From Mauremys mutica (Eukaryota > Chordata > Testudines > Geoemydidae), in NCBI RefSeq assembly GCF_020497125.1, contig NC_059073.1, forward strand, positions 10,623,225 through 10,687,224: DNA of 64,000 bases, read 5' to 3'. Both the position numbers and the translations under genes were made by a program. This document shows positions 43,423 through 54,428 of this stretch, piece after piece. Numbering within the stretch: position 1 is the first letter of the stretch; every line of letters starts with the position of its first letter. The notes below the pieces were generated by a model, which saw only the letters and a program-made list of their open reading frames with translations, was not told the DNA's origin and did no database searches.

Positions 43423-43965
43423 GCGCCAATGGCAGTATATATTGCCTCTTGCTTTATGTCACTGCATGTAAGGCACAGGTAGCTGAGGGAGAGGCAAAGC
43501 GTAAGGGCTACATTTAGAAAGCTCTAATAATGTCCTCCAATTCTTTTCCATGAATATCATGAACTTAAGGCCTGATCTACCTGAGCCAAAATTCTTTTGC
43601 CATTGGCAAAGGGGATTCTTGGTGTTTGAAGAGGATAAAGCTGAATTCTTGAATGTTCTGGAGTTATGGGTCTATAACCTTGACACCAGGGGTGAATATT
43701 ATCTGTCCTGGGCCCAGAGCCCATTGGCTTTAAGCAGATTAGCATAAGTGAAACACAGGCCTATGACCCTCCGCATAGATCAAATGGCCCAATAGTTACC
43801 TTAGAGTTTGGGGAACTGGGAATAGCTTGCTTGAGAGAGAAGTTGGTACATAATGAGACGAGGCAACCACAGAAATACTGAACTGATACTGGGCTTGGAT
43901 ATCTTAGGATAAAGTCTTTGGCAGATGTTTAACCACTTGCATTAGCAGTAGTTGATGTATGTGGT
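43423..43965. other. Unassigned intergenic DNA
   Basis: No recognisable gene or repeat. Confidence 0.35.
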
Positions 43966-43969
43966 AATG

Positions 43970-44471
43970 AGCTAAAAGATATTAATAACTTAGCCTATAG
44001 GATAAAGACACCCCAGTATTATGAGGGTGAGAAAGTTAGAAATAGGCATGGGAGGCTGGGCATCTGAATAAATATTCATGTTAGTCCCCAGGCCCTATAA
44101 CAGACCAGGCCACCATGTAAGCAAGGGGTGAGCTTTCCCTCTTTGACCCTTTCGCTCTTCATTGTCACCAGCTATCACCGCACTGGATCTTCAGGCCCTG
44201 GGGTCTGGCCCATCGGGCGCCTCTGGCATGCCAGGGACAGGGCTGGTCTTTTGTCTCTTACTGCTAGATCCCCAAGGAAGCATGGGAGTATATAAGTATC
44301 TGAGCATATGCAAGGCATGATAGCCAAGATAGCCCCAGTCCTATATTACTGCTATTTGTTAATGTGGTTTGGAGCTTTCTCGTCTTTACTGATTGTGTTA
44401 ATAAAAGTGGCTGCGGTTTTGCTTTGCCCTCAGTGCGAGTGTCTTTGCCATACAGCCGGAGCTCCCTACAA
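43970..44471 (+). mobile_element. Solo LTR-like element with TATA box and polyadenylation signal
   Basis: TATATAAG at 44,289-44,296 is followed about 105 bp later by AATAAA (44,400-44,405). The sequence then ends in CCGGAGCTCCCTACA, matching promoter, R and U5 order of an LTR. The 5' end is uncertain and no internal genes adjoin it. Confidence 0.5.
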
Positions 44472-44879
44472 GATATTGAACTTAGTTTTAATTTGGTTGT
44501 GTCTGATTCTGGGACTAGAACCCTGTTACCCCCAGCTCATTAAGTTACTAGCACGTGGCAACCAATACCATTATAAACCATTAAAGAATCAGGCTACAAT
44601 CACAGGCCAGTGTATTTTTTCCAGATGGGGGAGAAATTCCAGACTTGTAAGTAAAGAAGGAATCGTTTCCCTGGCGATTGATTTTTTTTAATAGTGTACG
44701 TATGAGCTGTTCAGAGGTTTGGAAAGCTAACAGTAGGCCCAGGGGAGGTGGATTAGCAGGTAGCATCTAGGAGAGGCAGTCAAAAGCGCATATGATAATT
44801 TATCACATGAATAGCCCTCCACATAGGTGGTGTGTGTGAGAGAAGGACCTGGTTTTAGTCCCATGGCAGTGAATCATTG
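44472..44879. other. Unassigned intergenic DNA
   Basis: No recognisable gene or repeat. Confidence 0.35.
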
Positions 44880-45090
44880 TGTTATTATGGGCATATCCAC
44901 TAAGCAGCATGTTCTACTGGAAAGAATACAGGACTGGGACACAGGCTCTCATCCTGGCTGGGTGATCTTGGACAAGTCTCCGTCCCGCTCTGTGCCTCAG
45001 TTTCCCCACCTGTAAAACGGGGATAATGACAATGACCTGCTTTGAGATCTACTGAAGGAAAGAGCTGGATGGATATTATTATTATTCCCT
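44880..45090 (+). mobile_element. MIR-type SINE
   Basis: GGAAAGAATACAGGACTGGG, TCTGTGCCTCAGTTTCCCCA, CCTGTAAAACGGGGATAATG, TTTGAGATCTACTG and an ATTATTATT tail keep the forward MIR order. Confidence 0.7.
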
Positions 45091-45474
45091 CCTTTCCTCA
45101 TACTCTCTCTCTCTTCCTTCTTGCATACACCTCTTCTCCCTGCCCCCTTTTTTTCTTCTCTTTTCTTTGTGGTTTAGGCAGTGTCTGTGAGAAAGCCAAG
45201 TGAGCCGAGCCAAGTCAAAGAACTGAATCCAAGACACCTCCCTCCAGCCCTTGTTCAGGAGTTGTGCAACACTGCAGTCTTGACAAGGCTTCTGGTGCCA
45301 TTGCCAGCATTAGAATCCCCAGTGAGGGTAGGGCTATGGTCCTCTGCATGTCTGCTGGCCTTACTGAGCTGCAGTCCTCTTCAAAGGGCCCTCCACCCAG
45401 AGCTCCTAAGGCACAACGGTGGGGCACCTCCACTCCCCACCTCCAAAGCAATGAACGTCATGGCTGGGCCCTTA

Positions 45475-45605
45475 ACTTCTCTGTCCCACCATTTCTCCAT
45501 CTGTAAAATGAGATACTTAGCCATCTTTATAATGTGCACTGAGATGAAAAATGCTACAGCTTTTATAATTATAATGAAAAACACTCTGCTAAAGGCAGCA
45601 ACCAG
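45475..45605 (+). mobile_element. MIR-type SINE fragment
   Basis: TTCTCCATCTGTAAAATGAG and the following GATGAAAAATGCTACAGC resemble the MIR 3' half. Confidence 0.45.
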
Positions 45606-45689
45606 GGCTGGTTTCATTCTGTCTAGGGGTCTGTGATGGGGTGTCTACTCCACACAGGACTGGAATGGGTTAAGGTGGCCAGATCGGCC

Positions 45690-45960
45690 TACAGGCACCA
45701 ACCCTGTGGGTGCTCTGGGGCTCAAGCACCCACTAAAAAAAGGGGGGGGGGTGCTCAGCACCCGCAGGAACTGATTAAGCTTTTGAGGGACCCATTGCCC
45801 TGACCATGGCCCTGACCCCTTCCGCCCTGAGGCCTCGCCCCCACTTAGCCTCCTCCCCCCTGTGCTATGCCCTGCTCGGCCCGTTTCCTCTGAGGCCCCA
45901 CCCACTGCTCACACGGGGGGAGGGGAGAGGAGCACAAACTGGCAAAAAAAAAAGTCAGCT
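45690..45960. repeat. GC-rich chelonian element, unclassified
   Basis: GGCACCAACCCTGTGGGTGC and GGGGTGCTCAGCACCCGC form inverted GGTGC/GCACC motifs. They are followed by a C-rich block with imperfect CCTGACC/CCCCGCC repeats and then A10. Ends were not resolved. ORFs here are by-products. Confidence 0.35.
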
Positions 45961-46679
45961 ATTTTATTATTCTAGTTACGCCTGCTCTTTCTTCATCCCT
46001 CATCCTTTGTTCCCGGGACATCATAAAGTTTCCCCTATGGTTTTGCTACTTTGGAGATTGTGAGAAATATTTTATTCCTCGTGTATCAAACGATATGCCT
46101 AGAAAATTATTTGGGAGTAAACATTTTCCCAAGGGACAGCACTCCTTGTGTTCCATGTGCTAGGCGGGGACGCCTTGGATGGAGGCACCAGGTGCCAAGA
46201 GGAAGAACCCAGGACCCATTAACCCTGAGGTGCAAGGGGAGAAGTCACGCCAAGCGGCAGGCATGAGGGAGAAGGTTTTAGCCAAAGGGATGGGGTTACA
46301 TTGTAATAGAGTCAGTGTACCCAGACCTGGAAACAACTGCATTTTTCAGGGAGTCTACAGTGATTCAGCCCATGAAGTGAAACTCAACATAGGAAGTATC
46401 AACACATTAGCAACAAGACACTGCCTTCTCTCAGAAGCATCCCTAGCTCAAGCTGTAGAGATCAAGGAAATGTGCATGGTGAAAAAGATAAAATCAAACA
46501 CTGCTGCGAATGAACTAGGTGGGTAGCCATTTTCTGCTGTCCTCCACACCTGGTGTGACCCATGCAGCTGCTCTGGTGTAAATGGAGTGGAATTTGAACA
46601 AGTGTATTTGAATAACCTCTAGACATGCAGCACACAAAACCTGCACCCACTGGAGTGATGGCATAAGAAGGAAAGGATT
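45961..46679. other. Unassigned intergenic DNA
   Basis: A 115-codon ORF (46,179-46,526) has no recognisable domain and is overlapped by open frames on the other strand. Confidence 0.35.
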
Positions 46680-46990
46680 GTTTATACTTAAAGCATTAGG
46701 CAAGGACTCAGAAGAGAGGGGTTCAAACCCTAGAGCTGCCACAGATGTCCTCTGTGACCTGGGAAAGTCACTTAATGTCTCTGTGTATCAGTTCCCCAGC
46801 TGTACAGGGCGGATAATAATACTCCCCTTTTCCCTACCCTTTGTCTTGCCTATTTACACTGTAAGTTGTATGGGGCAAGGATTGTCTCTCACTATGTGTC
46901 TGTACAGCACCTAGCATAATTAAGCTCTGATTTTGGTAGGTGTCTGCAGGTGCTGCAGTAAATATAAACAGCAGCAGCATGAATTGACAT
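46680..46990 (+). mobile_element. MIR-type SINE
   Basis: GAAGAGAGGGGTTCAAACCC, TGTGACCTGGGAAAGTCACT, TGGGGCAAGGATTGTCTCTC, CTGTACAGCACCTAGCATAA keep forward MIR order. Nearly full length. Confidence 0.7.
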
Positions 46991-48185
46991 CAGCAAGTGC
47001 AGGATCAAACCCATAACGAGAGGCTCAGAGCTGTATGCTACTCACAATTACACCTGCATGTGTATTTGTGAAACTCGAAAAAGTGCTCTGTTTCCTTTGA
47101 GATGAAAGGCCTCTTGGCATGTAAAATATGATTATTACTTCAAACCACGTTCCTTAATTTAGAGATCTGAAGTTATTACAGCAACACGGCACATTTGTCA
47201 TCTGTTGTGGGTATTACTTTAAAAATTTATGTTATATTGTTTTAAATATGCATTCAAATCAACTAAAGGCATTTTGTTCAAACATTAAAATTGTAAAATT
47301 ACCCCACAATTCCTCAGTAATAATTAATTTTATGATTTCAACTCCACGGGCCAAATGCAGAGCTGGCAAGGACATGGGAGTTGCAGAATCCAGACCATTA
47401 TTAATATTCTGTTGCTTGCCTGCTTTTTTGTAACTCTCCAAGCATGTATTAGACCTCCTGATTAAAAGAGGGGCCCACGGCTGTGCAATGGGGACTAGGA
47501 TTGGGTATGTAGAACCTTTCATGTTGTTGGTTCACATCCTTTTTAGGTTGGTTGAGTCATTACCATTTGTGTGACATGAGAATCTTGATTCATTTCCTTG
47601 CAGACAATTGTCCACGCCACAAGTCATGGTGACTTATTCTCTCCCTACAGCTAAGACCAAGGATTGAACTGGACAAGGAGACTGAACAGCTAAATGATAT
47701 CCTCTGAGATAGAGGTGCATTGAGGGAAGCTTGTGCTGCTGCATCTGCCCATATTGTGTCTACCTCTGCTGGGGAAAGAGAGGACTTGGGTCTTCATGAC
47801 CAATAACCTCACATCATTTATAATCAATGCATTCAATAAAAGATACACACAGACCAGATTCTGCTCTCTTTTAAGGTACTTTGAGTTTATTTTGATTTGG
47901 TGTAACTTGTTTGTGATTTGAAATGTGAAAGGGGAATCAGGCCTCAACGCATCCTACCTAAAACACTAGGGGTGAAAGCTCAATGCTCATTCTATTAGGT
48001 TTTTGTTCAGAGACTTAACTGAGGACTTGGGGTATGGAACGTAACCCTTAAAGCCACAAGTGTGCTACCTGGGTGTAGCGTAGGTCCTTCAACCACATTG
48101 TTCTAGCCCATGAGCTGAAATAATGGTCTCTACATTCCACATCCCTTAAGCTGACATTTGGGATCCCCAGAACTGTGTAAGAGGA
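46991..48185. other. Unassigned intergenic DNA
   Basis: No recognisable gene or repeat. Confidence 0.35.
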
Positions 48186-48440
48186 GGCCACTTACCTGTA
48201 ACTGGAGATTCTTTGAGATGTTGATTCCTATCTGTATTCCACGGTGGGTTACACATGTGCACCACGTGCCCAGAGCAGGAGAATTCGAAAGTAGTGTCCA
48301 CTGGTCCACACTTGCCCCCAGCTCATTCTGTGCCTCTGACTGAGGGGATAAAGGGAGGGGTGGACCAACTGTCTCCCCAGTTTCTTCTCTGCTGTGAATC
48401 ACAGATGATCCGAATCAGAGGGGAAGAAGGTTGGTAGTGG
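48186..48440 (+). repeat. DIRS inverted terminal repeat, 3' end of element
   Basis: CAGGAGAATTCGAAAGTAGT, GCCTCTGACTGAGGGGATAA and AGGGAGGGGTGGACCAACTG pair with the reverse complement of the right terminus. Diverged by many substitutions. Confidence 0.75.
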
Positions 48441-48475
48441 AATACAGATAGGGACTACACATCTCCAGGTAAGCT

Positions 48476-48540
48476 CCTCTTCTTCTTCGAGTGATGGTCC
48501 CTATTGTATTGCCACTGTGGGTACTGACAAGCAATAATTA
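48476..48540 (+). repeat. DIRS internal complementary region
   Basis: TCTTCTTCTTCGAGTGATGG then TCCCTATTGTATT is an exact inverted match to 54,393-54,428. This is the arrangement used in DIRS to rebuild ends by circular intermediates. Confidence 0.75.
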
Positions 48541-48597
48541 AGGTGCGAGGATGTAGACGGGAGAGTTGAGTGAAGGACCACCATTCCCAAGGAGGCA

Positions 48598-50063
48598 TTA
48601 GCAGAGGAGTCCTGCACCAGGGCATAATGTCTCACAAACATGTGAACAGAGCCCCATGAAGTTCATAGGATGGTGGTTTGGATAGTATACTGACTGTAGC
48701 CTGTTCGAAGGCAAGGAAGGTGGAGTCTTGTGAACGGGGTGACGTAAGTGCATGAAGCCAAAAGCCCTAAGAGAAACAGACATGCCTTGACTTTTAAACA
48801 GAGGTTGTCTGTTATCTGGATTATGATATTGTTCATGGTCTGGAACCTGTCCTTGGGCAGGTATTCTCTTGCAGTGCCAGAATTCAAAGTGGCCCTGATG
48901 AAGTCCAGAGAATGTGTGGGGGTGATGATCAGCCGCTATTATCTGGAAGTGAGGACACCACATAGTCAGGAACAATTTGGCCTTTGCCTAAGCAGACAAA
49001 ACAACTGCACATCTGCAGTGTTACTAATAAGGACAGATCAAGTGACAGAATCATGAGAATGGGAGGGAGGATGGGTAGTTGATCTTGGTGTCTATGACCA
49101 TGAGTTTACTTGTTGGGAGTTGCTTTGCTGATAAGTAGAATTACGAGAGGTTTTTTTTGCTAATGCTAGGAAAATTGTTATCCCACTAGGGGTTACTATG
49201 AGTTATGTGCTTTGCTTTGAGTAACCTATAAAGATATTAGTCAGAATGTGCAATTTGGAGAAGTTCTGAGAGGATTTTGGAGCTAGGAGTCTGACATCCA
49301 ACTCCCCAGCGGCTAGGAGGAAGGCTGGTCACAAGAAACCTGCTGCTGACCACTCAACACCATCTCAGATTTGACTATATCTGGGGTGCGCTAGACTATT
49401 GTTATTTTAAATGTGTGCTTTTAGACTCAAGAAAAACAACTCTTGTGTGTGCCAATCATTTATCAGATGGAGGAGCTGTGTCCTGTGTGTGATTTATGTC
49501 CTGAAACTGCCTTGAAAACAAAGACTAGTTACCATACCAGAAAACCCTGAGTAATAGTGAGAACAGATTTTTTGGCATTTATGCTGACCCGCAGTGAGGA
49601 AAGGAGGTAAAGCATCATTGAAGTTGATGCATAAGCCTCCTGGCATGACTTGGAAACAAGGATCCAGGTTTTGAGGTAGAGGAAGACTGTATGTCCAAGG
49701 CGTTTGACAAGTGCTGCTACTAACAAGAATACGTTGGTAAAGACCCTAGGGCTGGTTGCAATGCCGAAAGGGAGCACTCTGTATTGAAAATGGTCAGAGC
49801 ACACCATGAATCTGAGGAAGCATCTGTGAGTGGGATGAATGTCTACATGGAAGTAGGTATCTTTCATGTCGAGAGCCATAAACCTTTTCTAAAGATGGGA
49901 TTATAGATGCAAATTTGACCATGAGAAATCTGAGTTTGCAAATGAAGTGGTTGAGATGGTGAAAGTCAAGAATTGGTTTCCAACCACCCTTCTTTTTGGA
50001 TACCAGGAAGTAAGTCAAGTAAAACCCACTCCCTCGGTAACGAGGAGGGACAGGTTCTATCAC
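48598..50063 (-). pseudogene. DIRS reverse transcriptase relic
   Basis: Reading down from 50,063 on the minus strand are YFLVSKKKGGWKPILDFHHL, then ALDMKDTYFHVDIHP (motif A Asp present), then YRVLPFGIATSPRVFT. The catalytic YLDD box is replaced by YLKT. Further down (48,887-48,663), KACLFLLGLLASCTYVTP matches the connection region of DIRS polymerases. A frame shift lies near 49,860, where the two main frames overlap, and unrelated sequence interrupts the gene at about 49,060-49,515. The enzyme cannot be active. Confidence 0.85.
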
Positions 50064-50431
50064 TCCTCACTCCTTTAGGGAGTCCACGTCTTGTTTGAGA
50101 ATTCTCTCATGACAGTGGCCCCTGAAAGGAGAGTGAAGAGTTGGTTTTATGGAACAGGAGGGGATGCAAACTCTATCATATAGCCAGAGTGGATGACATT
50201 CAGCACCCACTTGTCTGTTTTTATTGTACTCCAGGTGTTGAAAAGGAGTGCTAGAAAACCCCTATACAGTGTGTGGGGGTCAGGAGGTGTTGGGCTTAGT
50301 GGTTCACAGCTCTTGAGTTCCCGTCAAAAACAACATCTAGCTGGGGGCTGAGACTGACGTATAGCCTGTTGCAGAAAGTGCAGGGAAGCAGGTCCTTTGA
50401 ACCCTGTGCCCCTTGCATGGTGGTTCATAGG

Positions 50432-51012
50432 TAAGGCTAAGATTATGTCACAGAGGTAACGGAAGTTATGGATTCCATGATTTCCAGAGACATCTGTGAC
50501 ATTTTCCACTCAGCCCCTGGGCAGGGGCCCTGGAGTTCCCAGCCGCCATGGAGGAGGTGGGGACCCCAAAGCTCCCAGCTTCCCTGGGTAGTGGCCCCCC
50601 TGGAGTTCTGAGTTGCCATGGGCAGTGCGGGGACCCAGAGCTCCAAGCTGCCGGCCTCAGAGCTCCGAGCTGCCATGGGTGATGGCGAGATCCAGGATCT
50701 CTCAGTTGCTGGTGGTGGCGGGGGGACCCGGAGCTCTGAGCCCCTATGGGCAGCCGGGGGACCCAGATCTCTCAACCACTGCGGGTGGGGGGTGGACCCT
50801 GGAGCTCTCACCTTCCATGGCAGTGAGTGCTGGACCCCCCTCCCCTCCCAAAGCAAGGCTGTGGCTTTCATGCCCCCGCATCAGCCCCATTTTGTCACAG
50901 TTATTTTTGGTAAAAGTCAGGGACAGGTTATGGGATTCCATGAATTTTTGTTTATTGCCTGTGACCTGTCCCTGAATTTTACTTAAAATAACTGACAAAA
51001 ATCTTACCCTTA
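50432..51012. mobile_element. Non-autonomous hAT element nested in DIRS
   Basis: Ends TAAGGCTAAGATTATGTCAC and ACAAAAATCTTACCCTTA. Flanks are TTCATAGG (50,424-50,431) and TTCATAGA (51,013-51,020), an 8-bp target duplication with one change. The interior 50,510-50,860 is a GC-rich degenerate tandem array (repeated GAGCTC, CCGCCATGG, CAGCTGCC blocks). The overlapping 120-142-codon ORFs on both strands are translations of this array. Confidence 0.9.
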
Positions 51013-51020
51013 TTCATAGA

Positions 51021-51610
51021 GTCTCTGGTGGAAAAACTGTTGAGCCATGTGTCTAAGTCTAAATGACTGGCAGTGAAACTTCCTCTTAGGGGCAGGCATG
51101 TATATCCTCAGGGAGTGGAGGTTAGCCCAAGGAATGAAGGGACTTTTCCACTTTTTGTTGAAGTGCTGCGACTGATCAAAAGGGATCTTCTCATCAACTC
51201 ATCAACACTATTCTGGACCTCCTTAGGGAACCCTGATGCATGGAGCCATGACTCCATGTGGATAACAATGGCTGTTGCCATAGCTCTAGAGGAGGTGTTA
51301 GAGGCATTGACTGGGGGCTGCAGAGCAGTCTTGGCTATCAGTTTGCCTTCATCTATCAGATCACGGAAACAAGCTCTGTCCTTTGCAGGAGACTATCAGT
51401 AAACTCTGCAAAGTTGGAGTAGTTCAAGAAGTCAGACTTAGCAATTAGTACCTGGTAATTGGCTATCCTGAACTGAACTGGAGGCTACACAATGAAAAAA
51501 AACTTTCTTCCCAATAGGCCCAGGCACTTGCGCTCTTTTTCTGCAGGAGAAGACTAGGGGTATTGCTGCCTGGACATTTTGGAAGAAGCCTGGACCACCA
51601 GTGAGTTGGG
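51021..51610 (-). pseudogene. DIRS coding relic between gag and reverse transcriptase
   Basis: Lies between recognisable gag-like and RT relics with no repeat boundary, so it most likely belongs to the DIRS coding region. Minus-strand translation is broken by several stops. Confidence 0.4.
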
Positions 51611-51611
51611 A

Positions 51612-52311
51612 TCAGGAGTGCCAAACTGTTTTAGATGGCTTCAGTATGGCTTCATTAATGGGGAGTGCTATTCTGTTGGATCTGGATGAATGGAGGATCT
51701 CTAGGAGTATGTGCTGGAAGTCCTGGTCTTCTTCAAGAGGAATCTGTAGTTCTCTAGCAACTCTGTGAAGAAAATCCTGGAACTGTTTGAAGTCATCGGT
51801 GGTGGTGGGGAGAAGGAGACATAGATGTTGCTTCTTCATCTGGGGATGAAGATCGCAGTCTTACTTATTCTGGCAGAACCGCCGAATCTGATGTGTATTG
51901 CTTCTCCTTCTCTGCAGGAACCAGGGGCAGATCTGAATGTCCCCTTAGAAGGGTTGGAAATGGGTGACTCCCTAGGAGATTTGACTGACTCTGCAGGGGG
52001 GTACTGGCCTCTAGGCCCCCAATATAGCCAGTAGGAAGAGTAGCGAGGGGGTCATGGAGGCTCCCATGGCATGGGGTACCAGTGACTTCAATATGGATGA
52101 GGTGGAGGTTAGTCCCAAATTGGTGTCGGTCTTTTGGGTGACGGAGGATACATGGGGTGAAGGAACAAAAGTTCATCAAGTGGTTCGGAGTGTCCTGATG
52201 AAGAGAAGCTGGTTTTGGTTCCAGTGACAGTACTGGTGGTATTGCAGGAAGAGAGTTGCATCCCAAGGATGGGATGGGTGACAAACCCCTCCTAGCAGTC
52301 TGTAGCCCCAA
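51612..52311 (-). pseudogene. DIRS ORF1 (gag-like) C-terminal relic
   Basis: Minus-strand frame 51,839-51,612 encodes FKQFQDFLHRVARELQIPLE followed by HSSRSNRIALPINEAILKPS, a pattern I associate with the region just upstream of the DIRS polymerase. The next frame (52,311-51,865) is low-complexity and Pro/Ser-rich as expected of ORF1. Frames are interrupted. Confidence 0.6.
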
Positions 52312-52365
52312 AGATTAATCTGCTGGTCTGTATAAATATATCTCCTTATACATTTGAGTATTTGA

Positions 52366-53278
52366 TGTAATAGGCTTATAGATTTATATTAAGAATAAGT
52401 TTGGCTGCAAGGCAAGAGACCTACAGGCCAAAATCCTGTATGTGACACTAAGGCAACTTTAGCACATTTTGGGACCCTTACTCAGAAAAGGAATAACAGA
52501 CAAAATACCTACGCAGATGTCTAGAGACCTTTGACTGAACCAATAACAGTAAAGGGTGGAAAAAAGGGGATTTTTGCCCACAAATCTAACAAATACACCA
52601 CAAATTTGTACATACCTGTCATTCATACGCACATACATACTAGCCTATGGGGCAAGTGTATCCTAACATTTCTGTGGGGGAAGGATGAAATTTGGGCATA
52701 GGAGGAAGGATTTCCGACTAATGCCCTAGAAAAAGGTGAGGCAGCTCACCATTAGGCAGGCAATCTACCCATCTATCTGCTCCCGTCTACTCTTCATTGC
52801 CTCCACCTTCAACTACGTATCGATGCTACCCATCTACGACGGCTATTAACTATTAATAGGCTGTATTATTATTTCTTTTCAAACTGTAAGTCTATATTTC
52901 ATTTTAGAAAAAGCTTAGAGTTAAAGTAAAGAGCAAATAGCTCTGCAATAGCTTCCTCTGCCAGAGGTGTGAAAACGGAAATTGCCACAGGCGTGGCCCG
53001 TATCTTCCAACACCAGGTTATTAAAACAGACTGTGAGTATTAACCACGTTTGCAGCTTATAATATTGTATTACCATAGATGTATCTCTTAAAGAACTGTG
53101 ATACTTGTAACTCTGTAATCCTAACTGTTTTACCATTTGCTTACCATTTCACTGATTTTAATAAAAAGGTCTTTATGACTATATCTGTCTCATTGTAAAC
53201 TCCTGTCATGACCCCGAAGTTCCTTTTATAAACTCTGTGAAGCTTGATTCAGGACGAACTTTATCTTCTGAGCAAACA
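52366..53278 (+). mobile_element. Retroviral-type LTR nested in DIRS
   Basis: Starts TGTAATAGGCTTATAG. An AATAAA-containing stretch (TTTAATAAAAAGGTC) lies near 53,158. It ends GAGCAAACA, followed by AATTGGCGAGCC, which looks like a primer-binding site start. Boundaries come from TG…CA and the PBS-like site. The following AT-rich sequence to about 53,480 may be residual leader. Confidence 0.5.
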
Positions 53279-53646
53279 AATTGGCGAGCCAAACCCATAC
53301 TAATTAATATCCAATAATAATTATTACTAGCATTTATTAATTAAAATACATTGATTAAATAAAATTAAATTAAGTGGATAAATTAAATCAACTTTACTAA
53401 TACACCCCAAATCAGGCTACAGTCAACTGCCCAGGTGGTGTTATTATCACTCTGGAAATCAAGGGGCCCTTTGGAGCAGGGGATTCTGGATCCGGGAGAG
53501 TGAAAATGTCCTGTTGAGCAACAAGGGATTCAGTTCTCCCAAGTGTAAGAAGGGTTCTACCTGTCCAAGCTGTTGTAGCCGGAAGAGACCGTGTTATTGT
53601 TGAGGAAGATGGTGCTGTGGATAGTCAAAGTTGGCAATGATCTTTG

Positions 53647-54254
53647 TCAGTGCTGGTGGATCCCAGGGTTTGGGAATTGCCAAGGATGACAGTACCAACA
53701 GATCATGGTCTGGTACCGATGTAGCCCTATGTCTGTGGGCTGTCTTGTCATGCCTCTGGGACTTGTAGTACATCTTAACTCCTCTTGGCCCAAGCTGATG
53801 GGCATGCTCAGAGCTGAATCTGACTTCCTCAAAGTGGATTTAGAGGAAGACTTAGTCTCATGCTTATGATACTGCCTCCATGATTCCTGACAAGATCCCA
53901 CCAGGGGATCAATGGGGGTAGATTCTCCCATAGCAGAGTTGGAGTTTGTCGCAGGAGGCACACATCTTGCTGAATCACGCTGATATTCCCCAGCCTGGGT
54001 CCAATTGAGGTCTCGTGGCCTTGTCCATCAGATGTTTCTGAAGATGCAGTTCCCGGGTACACCTTCTCGGGTACAGCTGGGGAACGACAGGCAGATACTT
54101 CACTTTGTCGCGATGTGGGCTTTCCCAAGGCAGTACAGGCAATGCTGGTGGTTGTCCCTGACAGGGAAGGATCGTGGGCAAGGAGCGCATAGTTTGAAGT
54201 CCAGAATCTTAGGCATAGTCCAGTACCTGTATAGGGGATTTTAGCCTGGATCAT
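53647..54254 (-). pseudogene. DIRS ORF1 (gag-like) N-terminal relic
   Basis: Two overlapping minus-strand frames (53,647-53,961 and 53,829-54,254) start just inside the right terminal repeat. A Cys-containing stretch with HCLYCLGKAH-like coding is readable in a neighbouring frame near 54,140, suggesting a decayed zinc knuckle. The position and the polar low-complexity C-terminus fit DIRS ORF1. Confidence 0.55.
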
Positions 54255-54428
54255 GTGGCAGCGAGAAGGAACTGGAGAGATAGTCGGTCTGCCCTGCCCT
54301 TTATCCCCTTGGTCAGAGGCAGGAGGTGAACCAGGGCACTACTATCAAATTCTCCGGCTCCAGGCACATGCCGCCTATGCGTAACACATAGTGGAATACA
54401 ATAGGGACCATCACTCGAAGAAGAAGAA
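54240..54428 (-). repeat. DIRS inverted terminal repeat, 5' end of element
   Basis: Minus-strand start TTCTTCTTCTTCGAGTGATG. Inverted partner of 48,186-48,440 plus the outer motif. Confidence 0.8.

Larger units (their letters stand above)
48186..54425 (-). mobile_element. DIRS retrotransposon, internally deleted and interrupted
   Basis: DIRS elements replace LTRs and integrase with inverted termini and a tyrosine recombinase. Here 48,186-48,440 is inverted relative to 54,240-54,425. The outermost motif TTCTTCGAGTGATGGTCCCT (right end, minus strand) recurs at 48,484-48,510 as an internal complementary region. On the minus strand, gag-like relics (54,254-53,647 and 52,311-51,612) precede reverse transcriptase relics (50,063-49,529 and 48,975-48,598). 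The terminus follows directly, so RNase H, methylase and recombinase coding is missing. A hAT (50,432-51,012) and an LTR (52,366-53,278) have inserted, and 49,060-49,515 is foreign or unrecognisable. Confidence 0.8.

Noticed and set aside
46179..46526. 115-codon plus-strand ORF
   Set aside because: No domain, overlapped by minus-strand frames, and surrounded by repeats.
50443..50998. ORFs of 84-142 codons on both strands
   Set aside because: They lie in the GC-rich array of a nested hAT element. Simultaneous open frames on both strands are a composition effect.
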